Shown piece by piece: positions 1 through 7,951 of a stretch of 64,000 nt of DNA. This DNA is from Gammaproteobacteria bacterium (lineage in GTDB: Bacteria; Pseudomonadota; Gammaproteobacteria; Pseudomonadales; Cellvibrionaceae). The DNA lies in the NCBI GenBank assembly GCA_021151625.1, contig JAGKWY010000005.1, positions 1-64,000 of the forward strand. The letters run 5' to 3'. Within the stretch, counting starts at the first letter, position 1, and each line of letters opens with the position of its first letter. Below the pieces are notes generated by a model, which saw nothing but the letters and a program-made list of their open reading frames with translations, had not been told where the DNA came from and ran no database searches. The position numbers and the translations under genes were made by a program.

Positions 1-87
1 AACTGCCAGTTTGGCATTCAAAGGAGCACCGATTTTCATCCGGATAAAATCGCGCTTTTCGCTGTAAGGCTTATCGTTAATCCCCAT
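1..87 (-). CDS. PilZ-domain protein, N-terminal fragment (runs off the left edge)
   Basis: Only the first 29 codons are inside the window. The translation begins MGINDKPYSEKRDFIRMKIG, and RDFIR fits the RxxxR c-di-GMP-binding motif that opens a PilZ domain. GAGG stands 7 nt before the ATG at 85-87. The DxSxxG half of the motif lies outside the window, so the call rests on the N-terminus alone. Two complete PilZ genes occur at 13.8-14.6 kb and share this opening pattern. Confidence 0.55.
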   Translation of the reverse strand, partial: MGINDKPYSEKRDFIRMKIGAPLNAKLAV

Positions 88-264
88 AGCTTGTTCCTCA
101 ATTTATTGGTTGTTGTGATCGTTATTGGTGATGCCGGGCTGGTTTAAAACTTTTCTGAGTGTAGCACAGGGGGTTGAGCCGTCATTGAAGCGCTTCCGCT
201 TTCGATAGAACAATTGTTTATGGATGAAAGGCTCAACCGGGTCTGGCCGTCACTAGCGGTAGAC

Positions 265-295
265 GAAAAAAAACCGTGCAGTGCACGGTTTTTTA
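265..295 (-). terminator. Rho-independent terminator after fdxA, probably bidirectional
   Basis: The stem CCGTGCA/TGCACGG at 274-288 is flanked by a run of A on one side and a run of T on the other, so it can end transcription in either direction. It lies 24 nt past the fdxA stop codon. The remaining sequence up to 88 holds only a 9-bp inverted repeat (172-180 and 230-238) and the upstream region of the PilZ gene. Confidence 0.8.
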
Positions 296-318
296 TTGGC
301 ATTCGATAATCAGCGCGA

Positions 319-642
319 TTAACGCTCCAGGTATTGCAGTTTGCCTGGAACGCCATCCCACTCGGCGTGGTCGGCAGGTGCATCTTTGATCTCGGTGATG
401 TTCGGCCATACCTGTGCCAGCTCGGCATTTAATTCAAGGAATACCGCTTGATCATCAGGCAACTCGTCTTCAGAGAAGATGGCACCTACCGGGCATTCAG
501 GTTCGCACAGGGCGCAATCAATACATTCGTCCGGGTGAATCACCAGAAAATTGGGGCCTTCGTAGAAGCAATCTACCGGGCAAACTTCCACACAGTCAGT
601 GTGTTTACATTTGATGCAATTTTCCCCAACTACAAACGTCAT
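319..642 (-). CDS. fdxA: Seven-iron ferredoxin FdxA
   Basis: A 107-residue ferredoxin, the usual length for the FdxA family of small cytoplasmic electron carriers with one [3Fe-4S] and one [4Fe-4S] cluster. The N-terminal cysteine cluster is CIKCKHTDCVEVCPVDC and the second is CIDCALCEPECP; the spacing, with one Cys-Pro in each, fits the 7Fe type. The ATG at 640-642 was chosen because the mature family start (MTFVV) lies there and a GGGAG stands just upstream. The longer reading adds 21 residues with no family similarity. The gene follows mutS in the same orientation, a synteny common in Pseudomonadales relatives, but the 271-nt gap suggests it has its own promoter. Confidence 0.95.
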   Translation of the reverse strand: MTFVVGENCIKCKHTDCVEVCPVDCFYEGPNFLVIHPDECIDCALCEPECPVGAIFSEDELPDDQAVFLELNAELAQVWPNITEIKDAPADHAEWDGVPGKLQYLER

Positions 643-775
643 AGGAGACTCCCACAGGTAACAGAATTCAGTAATCAGTGTGCGCCGCGAACTGGCGATA
701 CGCAAGAAGCGCGCATTCTAAACAGCCCGGCCCAATTTGGGTAGGCTTTTTGCTTTGAATCCGCATGGAAAATCG

Positions 776-805
776 CTCAATTGCGCGTGAAAAAGCACAA
801 TTGAG
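776..805. repeat. Inverted repeat CTCAATTG/CAATTGAG upstream of fdxA
   Basis: An 8-bp perfect inverted repeat with a 14-nt spacer in the mutS-fdxA intergenic region, followed by an AT-rich stretch. It has no T-run on the fdxA side, so it is more likely an operator or RNA stem than a terminator. The function cannot be told from sequence. Confidence 0.4.
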
Positions 806-840
806 AATAGTTCTTTTTAAATAGAAATTTTATTGATAAA

Positions 841-903
841 CCATATCGAGTTTACCAATAGCCATATCGGGTTTGCCAATAGCCATATCGGGTTTGCCAA
901 TAG
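841..903. repeat. Three tandem copies of a 21-bp unit after mutS
   Basis: Units at 841-861, 862-882 and 883-903 read CCATATCGGGTTTGCCAATA plus G. The second and third are identical; the first differs at two positions. The array ends 10 nt short of the mutS stop codon at 914. A length of 21 bp (two helical turns, and a multiple of three) is suited to repeat-number change by slippage. No role is evident. Confidence 0.85.
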
Positions 904-913
904 ATAGTCCCGG

Positions 914-3613
914 TTATTTTCCGCGTGCGTAGAGATCCTTCAAACGATACAACTGTTCAAGCGCTTCGCGCGGCGACAAATTATCCGGATTGATTTTGTG
1001 TAACGCGGCTAAGGCCGGATTGGGTAACGTATCAAACAAACCGGATTGAGCAGGTGATTCTGCAGGTGCAGCAGCGACTGGAGTATTTTGTGGCGTTACT
1101 ACTGATGGTTTTTCTACAGATGGTGTTATTACTGATGTTGCCGTAGCGGGTTGCGTATTGGTTTGCTCATTCAACGATGGTGCAGCTGATTTAATTGAGT
1201 GCGGATGCTCGCCATTTTCCAGCAGATGTAATTGTTGCTGTGCTTCGGCCAACACTGCGGCGGGTATACCCGCCAGCTTGGCAACTTGCAAACCATAACT
1301 TTTACTGGCCGGGCCTTCCTGCACTTTATGCAGGAACACAATATTGTCTTTGTGTTCGGTCGCATTCAAATGCACATTCACAATGCCGGGAACTGTTTCG
1401 GGCAGTGTGGTGATTTCAAAATAATGCGTTGCAAACAAGGTGAAGGCGCGCACTTTTTCGGCGAGATGTTTTGCACAGGCCCATGCGAGTGAGAGGCCAT
1501 CGAAGGTACTTGTGCCGCGGCCAATTTCATCCATCAATACCAAGCTGCGTGCAGTGGCGTTGTGCAAAATGTTTGCTGTCTCGGTCATTTCCACCATAAA
1601 CGTAGAGCGGCCACCGGCCAAATCATCCGATGAGCCTATGCGCGTGAAAATACGATCGACAATACCAATGTCGGCTGCTTGTGCGGGCACAAAGCTGCCA
1701 ATGTGCGCCAGCAAGGTAATTAATGCTGCCTGCCGCATATAAGTCGATTTACCGCCCATATTTGGGCCGGTAATGATCAGCATATGGCGCTGCGGATTAA
1801 ACTCCAGATCATTAGGTACAAAGGGCGCGCTGGTAACTTGCTCTACCACCGGGTGACGGCCGCCGGTGATATGAATCCCCGCAGCGAGTGATAAGTTTGG
1901 TTTACAAAAGCCCAGTGCGTCGGCGCGTTCGGCGAGTGTGCCGATAACATCCAATTCAGAAACTGCTGCGGCAGAATCCTGCAAGGGAATTAATTGCGCA
2001 TTTAAAATATCGATCAACTCTTCGTAGAGTGCTTTTTCACGTGCGAGTGCGCGGCTTTGTGCAGAGAGCGCCTTATCTTCAAATTCTTTTAATTCGGGTG
2101 TGATATAGCGCTCGGCATTTTTCAGTGTCTGGCGGCGAATATAATCGGCCGGTGCTTTTTCTGATTGTGCTGAAGTTAATTCAATAAAATAACCATGCAC
2201 ACGGTTGTAGCCGACTTTCAAGGTTGGAATACCGGTGCGTTCGCGCTCGCGTGTTTCCAGGTCTAACAAATATTGGCCTGCATTGGTGCTGATGTTGCGC
2301 AGGTCATCCAGTTCGGCATCGTAACCTTCCGCAATTACACCGCCATCGCGAATCACCACTGGCGGGTTTTCAATAATTGCACGCGACAATAAATCCACTA
2401 ACTCAGGAAAGGTAGAAATTTGTTGTGCGAGATTTTTTAATTGCGCTGATTTTTTTGTTGCCAGTTCATTTTGCAATTCAGGATAAGTGGCAATCGACAT
2501 CAGCAAGCGCGACAAATCGCGCGGACGCGCCGAGCGCAAAGCAAGGCGGCCCAGAATGCGCTCCATATCGCCAACACGTTTTAAAATCCCGTTAAAAATT
2601 TCAAATGCATAATTCTGTTGCAGTTCTGCAATGGCATCCTGGCGATTAATCAATAGATTCAGGTCGCGCAGTGGGCGATTCAACCAGCGGCGCAGCAAGC
2701 GGCTGCCCATGCTGGTGGCGGCGCGATTCAACACTGAAAAGAGTGTGTGTTCATCGCCGCCGGTTAAGTTGATATCCAGTTCCAGATTGCGACGGGTGGC
2801 TGCATCCATAATCACCGCTTCATCGCGATTCTCATGGGCGAGGCTGCGCACGTGGGGCAGGGCGGTGCGCTGGGTTTCACGCGCGTAACTCAATAAACAA
2901 CCTGCGGCGCAAATCGCTGTTTTTAAATGATCGCAACCGAAACCGGCGAGGTCTTTGGTGGCAAATTGCTGGATCAACAAGCGCTCGGCGGTTTCCAGGT
3001 CAAATTCCCAGGGGCCGCGGCGGCGCAGGCCTTTGCGATTTTCTACCAGTGCAGGCGTAGTGATGTGGTCACTAATCAGTAACTCGGCTGGGCTCAAACG
3101 CTGCAATTCGCCCAGTGCAGTTTCCAATCCTTCTACTTCCAGTACCAGAAAGCGGCCGCTGGCCATATCCAATGAGGCAATACCAAAGGTTTCATCGGAT
3201 TGATGCAGGGCGACCAGCAGGTTATCGCGGCGTGAATCGAGCAGTGCTTCATCGCTCACGGTACCTGGCGTCACTATGCGCATCACTTTGCGCTCAACCG
3301 GCCCTTTACTGGTTGCCGGGTCGCCAATTTGCTCGCAGATAGCTACCGAAACCCCGGCTTTTACCAGTTTGGCCAAATAGCCATCAGCCGCATGGAAGGG
3401 AATTCCTGCCATAGGAATGGGCTCACCATTGGATTTACCGCGTGCAGTCAGGGTCACATCCAGCAGTTCAGACGCCTTTTTAGCATCGTCGAAAAACAGC
3501 TCATAAAAGTCGCCCATACGGTAAAACACCAGCTCATCTTTGTGCTGGGCTTTTATGCGCAGGTATTGCTGCATCATGGGGGTGTGCTGATCGGTAGGTT
3601 CTATAGTATTCAT
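914..3613 (-). CDS. mutS: DNA mismatch repair protein MutS
   Basis: MutS recognises mismatches and small loops and starts methyl- or nick-directed repair with MutL. The mismatch-contacting F-x-E is present as F36-Y-E38 in GDFYELF, at the same numbering as in E. coli. The P-loop GPNMGGKST is near residue 615, and the Walker B/signature region MDEIGRGTSTFDG follows. At 899 residues it is longer than the roughly 850-residue norm. The extra length is a Thr/Pro/Ala-rich stretch at about residues 805-865 between the ATPase and the C-terminal helices, where MutS tetramerisation and beta-clamp contacts usually lie. The ATG at 3611-3613 gives the normal family N-terminus. Confidence 0.98.
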   Translation of the reverse strand: MNTIEPTDQHTPMMQQYLRIKAQHKDELVFYRMGDFYELFFDDAKKASELLDVTLTARGKSNGEPIPMAGIPFHAADGYLAKLVKAGVSVAICEQIGDPATSKGPVERKVMRIVTPGTVSDEALLDSRRDNLLVALHQSDETFGIASLDMASGRFLVLEVEGLETALGELQRLSPAELLISDHITTPALVENRKGLRRRGPWEFDLETAERLLIQQFATKDLAGFGCDHLKTAICAAGCLLSYARETQRTALPHVRSLAHENRDEAVIMDAATRRNLELDINLTGGDEHTLFSVLNRAATSMGSRLLRRWLNRPLRDLNLLINRQDAIAELQQNYAFEIFNGILKRVGDMERILGRLALRSARPRDLSRLLMSIATYPELQNELATKKSAQLKNLAQQISTFPELVDLLSRAIIENPPVVIRDGGVIAEGYDAELDDLRNISTNAGQYLLDLETRERERTGIPTLKVGYNRVHGYFIELTSAQSEKAPADYIRRQTLKNAERYITPELKEFEDKALSAQSRALAREKALYEELIDILNAQLIPLQDSAAAVSELDVIGTLAERADALGFCKPNLSLAAGIHITGGRHPVVEQVTSAPFVPNDLEFNPQRHMLIITGPNMGGKSTYMRQAALITLLAHIGSFVPAQAADIGIVDRIFTRIGSSDDLAGGRSTFMVEMTETANILHNATARSLVLMDEIGRGTSTFDGLSLAWACAKHLAEKVRAFTLFATHYFEITTLPETVPGIVNVHLNATEHKDNIVFLHKVQEGPASKSYGLQVAKLAGIPAAVLAEAQQQLHLLENGEHPHSIKSAAPSLNEQTNTQPATATSVITPSVEKPSVVTPQNTPVAAAPAESPAQSGLFDTLPNPALAALHKINPDNLSPREALEQLYRLKDLYARGK

Positions 3614-3761
3614 TGAGTCAATTGTTTAACTATGAGGTTAATGTATTTGGCCATATTCGAGGAGGATAGAGCCTGCTAGCGGGCCAACTCACACGGCGGG
3701 GCAACAAGTTGGGCGCATTATCCCATAGTCTTGTTAGTAGGGGGAAACAGGGGGTAAGATA

Positions 3762-6056
3762 TTAAAGTTCCCACCAGTCCGGTAATAAATGACGGATTTG
3801 TGCCTGTCCAAAGCGCTGATCCAACAACCACAAATAACCGGAATCGGATTGGTTGCGAATTACTCTCCCGGCTGCTTGAATAACTTTTTGAATCCCCGGA
3901 TAGGTGTAAGTAAAGTCATAACCCTGTCCAAATTGTTCTTGCATCACACTGCGCAAATATTCGTTGACGGGGTTGATCTGGGGTAAACCCAGGGTTGCAA
4001 TAAAAGCACCTTTCAATGCATCGCCGGCCAGGTCAACGCCCTCGCTAAAAACTCCTCCCAATACCGCCAGTCCCAAGAGATTGTTGTGCTGGTTAAATTG
4101 CGCGATGAAATTTTCCCGATCCTGCTCGTTCATGCGGCGTGATTGCACAAGGAGTTGAATGTCCTGCTGGATAAAACGTTTGCGTAGCTGCTGTTCTGCT
4201 TGTTGCAGAAATTCATAGCTGGAAAAAAATACCAACGCATTGCCGGGCGATTTTTGCAGTTGTTGCTGGATAATATCGCACAGCGGATCTAATGCTGCCT
4301 GACGATCTTTGTAGCGTGTAGATAAGTTGTTGGCAATTTTGACGTCGAGCTGGTGGGCGCTAAAAGGCGATGGGACTTTAATATGTACGCTGTCCTCTGG
4401 CAAACCCAATAGTGTTTGATAATAATGTGCCGGGTGCAGTGTGGCTGAAAAAAAGCAGGCACTGTGTGCAAAACTGAGCCGTGCCGCCAATTGGCGTGCG
4501 GGAATCAAGTTGCGCAGGGTCAGGATTTCCTCTTTATTGCCCGTTGTTTGCATATCGACGCAAAAGTCCTGGTCAAAAATTTCTGCAATACGTTGGTAAT
4601 TAAGTGCGGCAAAGAAAAATTCCTGGGCAATTGTTTCCTGAACCGAGTGTTCGGGGTTGTGTTGCAAAAATTCGCTATAGCTATTGGTGAAATCAATCAG
4701 GGTATGACCGAGTTTTTCCGGCAATATATCTATGTGGACTAAATCGCTGGCTGATTCAGGAAAGGTTTTTAATAGCGCAAGCCAGGCTTTATTAACTTTT
4801 TCCAGTGGCTTCTTAAGTGTTGTTGGCACTGCTTTTTTAGCAGCGAGCAAATCAGCGCGTCGCAATTCGGCACTGTACATGCTACGCCCGCGTTCAATTA
4901 AATTGTGGCTTTCATCCACCAGTAGGTAGGGGCTCCACTCGAATTGATTGGTTAGTCCTAACAGTAGCGGTGTGCCATCAAAAAAATAATTAACATCGGC
5001 CACTACTATGTCCACCCAGCGGCTCATCTCCATACTCAAATAAAACGGACAGATTTCGAATTGATCCGCAAGCTGGTTAAGCACTTTTTTATCTAGCAAC
5101 GGGATTCCAAAAGCAGCTTGCCGTGCAGTTTCCAGCTTGCTGTAAAAATCCAGTGCATAGGGGCAGGAATCGCCGTGGCATTTTTTATCGGGTTCCAGGC
5201 AGGATTTTTCTTGGGCCGTTAATTCCAGAGTGCGCAATGGCGTTGCTGCATCACTGGCAAGGAGCTGGATATTTTCCAGCGCTAGTTGTTTGCCGGTGGT
5301 TTTTGCTGTGAGATAAAAAATTTTATCTACCGATGTACGCGGTATTGATTTAAGTGCAGGAAACAGTGCTGCCAGTGTTTTGCCTGTACCCGTGGGAGCC
5401 TCGGCCAGAACTACCCGACCCATAGCTGCAGCTTTATAAACAGCTTCCGCCATAACGCGTTGTGACGCGTGCATCTCACCGTACGGAAATTGCAAGTGCT
5501 CCAGCCACTGATGTAATTGCTGTTGGCGCTGGTTGAGTTGCGCTTGCCAGGCACAATATTTTTGCGCTAATTGTTCAAAATAATCTTGCAGCTCGCTGGC
5601 CTGCCAAGTTTCTTCCAGGCGATATTCAGTTTCCGTAGCTAACTCAAAATAAATCAGCGACAAATTTATTTCATCGCACTGGTGTTGGGCGCAATACATC
5701 CAGCCATAGCATCTGGCTTGTGCCCAATGCATGATGCGATGATTCTCGGGGATGCGATCCAGGTCGCCATAAAAGGTTTTTATTTCTTCAATACAATGTG
5801 CGTCGGGATCATAACCGTCGGCGCGCCCCCTAAAGGTGATTGAATCATAAGTGATAATTAAACTGACTTCAGTTTGATAGTCCTTAGGGCGCGTTGCAGT
5901 TACTTTTTGATGGCCCTCGATTCCTTCTTGCCCGGTGGGTGCAGGAGTAAAGCGCCGGTCCAGACTGCCAGTTTTTGCTGCAAATTCCACCAGGGTTTTA
6001 ATCGCGACTGACTTCATTTTCTTTGTGGCAGCTACAGGTTTATGACCAGCGGACAT
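3762..6056 (-). CDS. XPD/DinG-family iron-sulfur helicase with N-terminal PD-(D/E)XK domain
   Basis: A 764-residue superfamily 2 helicase. The P-loop APTGTGKT is near residue 218, the DEAH-type box is DESHN near 380, and the last helicase motif is QAAGRVIRN near the C-terminus. Four cysteines between motifs I and II (CLEPDKKCHGDSC near 280-295 and C of EICPFY near 333) match the Fe-S domain of the XPD/DinG/FANCJ group. The first 160 residues contain GRADGYDPD followed by EEIKT, a PD-(D/E)XK (Cas4/RecB-like) nuclease signature. Its start codon overlaps the upstream FAN1-like gene by 17 nt, indicating translational coupling. The pair probably unwinds and cuts damaged DNA together, with interstrand cross-links a likely substrate; this is inference. 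Confidence 0.85.
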   Translation of the reverse strand: MSAGHKPVAATKKMKSVAIKTLVEFAAKTGSLDRRFTPAPTGQEGIEGHQKVTATRPKDYQTEVSLIITYDSITFRGRADGYDPDAHCIEEIKTFYGDLDRIPENHRIMHWAQARCYGWMYCAQHQCDEINLSLIYFELATETEYRLEETWQASELQDYFEQLAQKYCAWQAQLNQRQQQLHQWLEHLQFPYGEMHASQRVMAEAVYKAAAMGRVVLAEAPTGTGKTLAALFPALKSIPRTSVDKIFYLTAKTTGKQLALENIQLLASDAATPLRTLELTAQEKSCLEPDKKCHGDSCPYALDFYSKLETARQAAFGIPLLDKKVLNQLADQFEICPFYLSMEMSRWVDIVVADVNYFFDGTPLLLGLTNQFEWSPYLLVDESHNLIERGRSMYSAELRRADLLAAKKAVPTTLKKPLEKVNKAWLALLKTFPESASDLVHIDILPEKLGHTLIDFTNSYSEFLQHNPEHSVQETIAQEFFFAALNYQRIAEIFDQDFCVDMQTTGNKEEILTLRNLIPARQLAARLSFAHSACFFSATLHPAHYYQTLLGLPEDSVHIKVPSPFSAHQLDVKIANNLSTRYKDRQAALDPLCDIIQQQLQKSPGNALVFFSSYEFLQQAEQQLRKRFIQQDIQLLVQSRRMNEQDRENFIAQFNQHNNLLGLAVLGGVFSEGVDLAGDALKGAFIATLGLPQINPVNEYLRSVMQEQFGQGYDFTYTYPGIQKVIQAAGRVIRNQSDSGYLWLLDQRFGQAQIRHLLPDWWEL

Positions 6057-7707
6057 AGCAAACCTCCGCTGGAATATTGTGCCTGGAAAAATAATCCAGC
6101 CAGCGCGCCTGATTATCCTGAATGCGGTCTCCGGGACCTTTTACTTCAATCATGCGATAGGTTTTTTGATCCGGAAAAAACTGGATCAAATCAGGAAAGC
6201 CGCTGCGATTATTTTTTATATCGAATAGTAGACGTTCGAAAATTGCGCTGAGATGTGCGGCTGGAATAGATTCCAGTGCTAGTTCAAGTAATTCCCTGCT
6301 GAAGAATGACCAATTCACAAAGTGATTGGCAATACCATATTTGGTTTCCCAGTAATAAATGATATGGGCCTGGTATTGGTTGGTATGCAGCAGTGCACGC
6401 AATTGATTAATGCCGGGGCGATTGGCGACAAAATTTTCCTGATACATATCCAGTGGTGCGGCTTGAAAAGGGTTGGCAAAGGCGCCTTCAATACCGCGAA
6501 ACATTTCCGGCCATAACCATAGGCCGAACAATCCGCCGATCAAGGCGTTTTCTGCATGAAAGCAGGGCGCTGCCTTGCTATCCAACGACAACCGTACAAC
6601 TTCTTCAACCCGTAGCGCGCTACCTTGTTCATCAATCCGAGGGGCAAGTGTGAGTTGTTGTTCGCCAATAACTGCAGCAATTTTTTTGGAAAAACCAATG
6701 CCCAGTTTTTTAGCAAGCCTTGGTGCCATACGCTGCGCAACTTGTAATTCATGTTCATCTTGCGGTGTGTCCAGCAATTCATTTAGCAAGGCCCAGGCAC
6801 GGGGAAAATCACTTTGTTTTTCCAGCAGGCGGATCCGCCGTTCGCGCGCTGGTGGTAAGTGGCTTTGCTCATAGAGTTGCAGGGCTAACAAATGTTCGCC
6901 GGCGCGCTCCAGCTCATAGGCAATGTAGTTAACCAGTTTGGCACGACGGCGCTGTAATTTTTCGTTAGTGTTTGCAGCAGGTAATTGCGCGGCGATTTGA
7001 ATTAGTGTTGTAGCGCTGGTATCCGCTTCAAGCTGCTCGCGTAATTGCACCAGGTGTTGATATTGGTTTAATTCGTCCCTACTGCTAAATACTCGGTGTT
7101 GCTGGTCGATGGTGTAACTTTCGTAACGAAACAATCCCAAGTCCTGCAGCACAAATTCGGTAAGATCCTGATGGCTATTGCCAAAAAACAAAAGCAATAA
7201 AGTGCGGATTATGGCCTGGTTATCCAAATAATAGGCATCGCCACATTGGCTGTCGGTCCACTGTTGCCAGGTTTGCATTTGGGGAAATTGAATTTGCAGC
7301 TGTTGAACCAGAATTTCCTTGCGCGCGTTTTTAAGGCCGGTGAGTTGCGTACTAAATAAGGTTAGTAGCTCTGGTTTAGTTAATGCGTTAGCTAATTCAC
7401 CCAGGTCAATTGGAATATTGCGGTGTAGTAAGCCTGCTGTAATCAGTTGCTGTACACTCGCATCTATACTGGCAATTTCGGCGTAGTCCAGTTTGTCGCG
7501 CCGAAATAATGGACCTTTGCGGCTGGATAATCGCACCAGCAAACATTGTGCATCACGCGTCAATTGGTTAAACCGCTGCAGAAATTCGCGTTCATCTTCA
7601 TTCAATAAATCGGCGTAACGCGCTTGCACCCAAGTCACCAGAAACTGAAAATTCTTTAGATAGTAATCGGGTGCGAGATCAGCAGGGCGGTTTAATAAAT
7701 CGTTCAT
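6040..7707 (-). CDS. FAN1-like structure-specific nuclease (VRR-NUC domain)
   Basis: A 555-residue protein whose C-terminal 110 residues form a VRR-NUC domain: GFPDLIQF then MIEVKGPGDRIQDNQARWLD, giving the PD...ExK active site with the following Q expected for this family. The central part is helical and rich in Leu/Glu/Gln, as in FAN1 proteins, whose bacterial members are 5'-flap endonucleases able to process interstrand cross-links. The start is the ATG at 7705-7707. The gene overlaps the helicase gene downstream. Nothing resembling the ubiquitin-binding finger of eukaryotic FAN1 is visible, as expected for a bacterial member. Confidence 0.85.
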   Translation of the reverse strand: MNDLLNRPADLAPDYYLKNFQFLVTWVQARYADLLNEDEREFLQRFNQLTRDAQCLLVRLSSRKGPLFRRDKLDYAEIASIDASVQQLITAGLLHRNIPIDLGELANALTKPELLTLFSTQLTGLKNARKEILVQQLQIQFPQMQTWQQWTDSQCGDAYYLDNQAIIRTLLLLFFGNSHQDLTEFVLQDLGLFRYESYTIDQQHRVFSSRDELNQYQHLVQLREQLEADTSATTLIQIAAQLPAANTNEKLQRRRAKLVNYIAYELERAGEHLLALQLYEQSHLPPARERRIRLLEKQSDFPRAWALLNELLDTPQDEHELQVAQRMAPRLAKKLGIGFSKKIAAVIGEQQLTLAPRIDEQGSALRVEEVVRLSLDSKAAPCFHAENALIGGLFGLWLWPEMFRGIEGAFANPFQAAPLDMYQENFVANRPGINQLRALLHTNQYQAHIIYYWETKYGIANHFVNWSFFSRELLELALESIPAAHLSAIFERLLFDIKNNRSGFPDLIQFFPDQKTYRMIEVKGPGDRIQDNQARWLDYFSRHNIPAEVCYVRWS

Positions 7708-7951
7708 TGTTGATCATCGAATCAGTGTAAGTGTCCCGGAGTGCACAGGTTGCAATTTGCATGAGTTTGGTGACGGGAAATATGAATTGTCTCTATCTGT
7801 TCACAATAACGCAAACACTGGCGGGTTGATTCTTGTAACACTTGGGTGATTAAATCCGGCTCTTTGGCAAATCTCCCAAAATTCCACTCGCGCCAGCGCG
7901 AATTCTGGCTAAACTTGTTGAAGTCTTGTATCCAATGTTCAGGGAATTATC

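Noticed and set aside
144..428. Minus-strand open frame of 94 codons overlapping the end of fdxA
   Set aside because: Shares sequence with fdxA in another frame, runs through the fdxA terminator, and has no ribosome site or recognisable product.
1171..1742. Several open frames on both strands inside mutS
   Set aside because: Out-of-frame readings of a well-supported gene; none has a family match or ribosome site.
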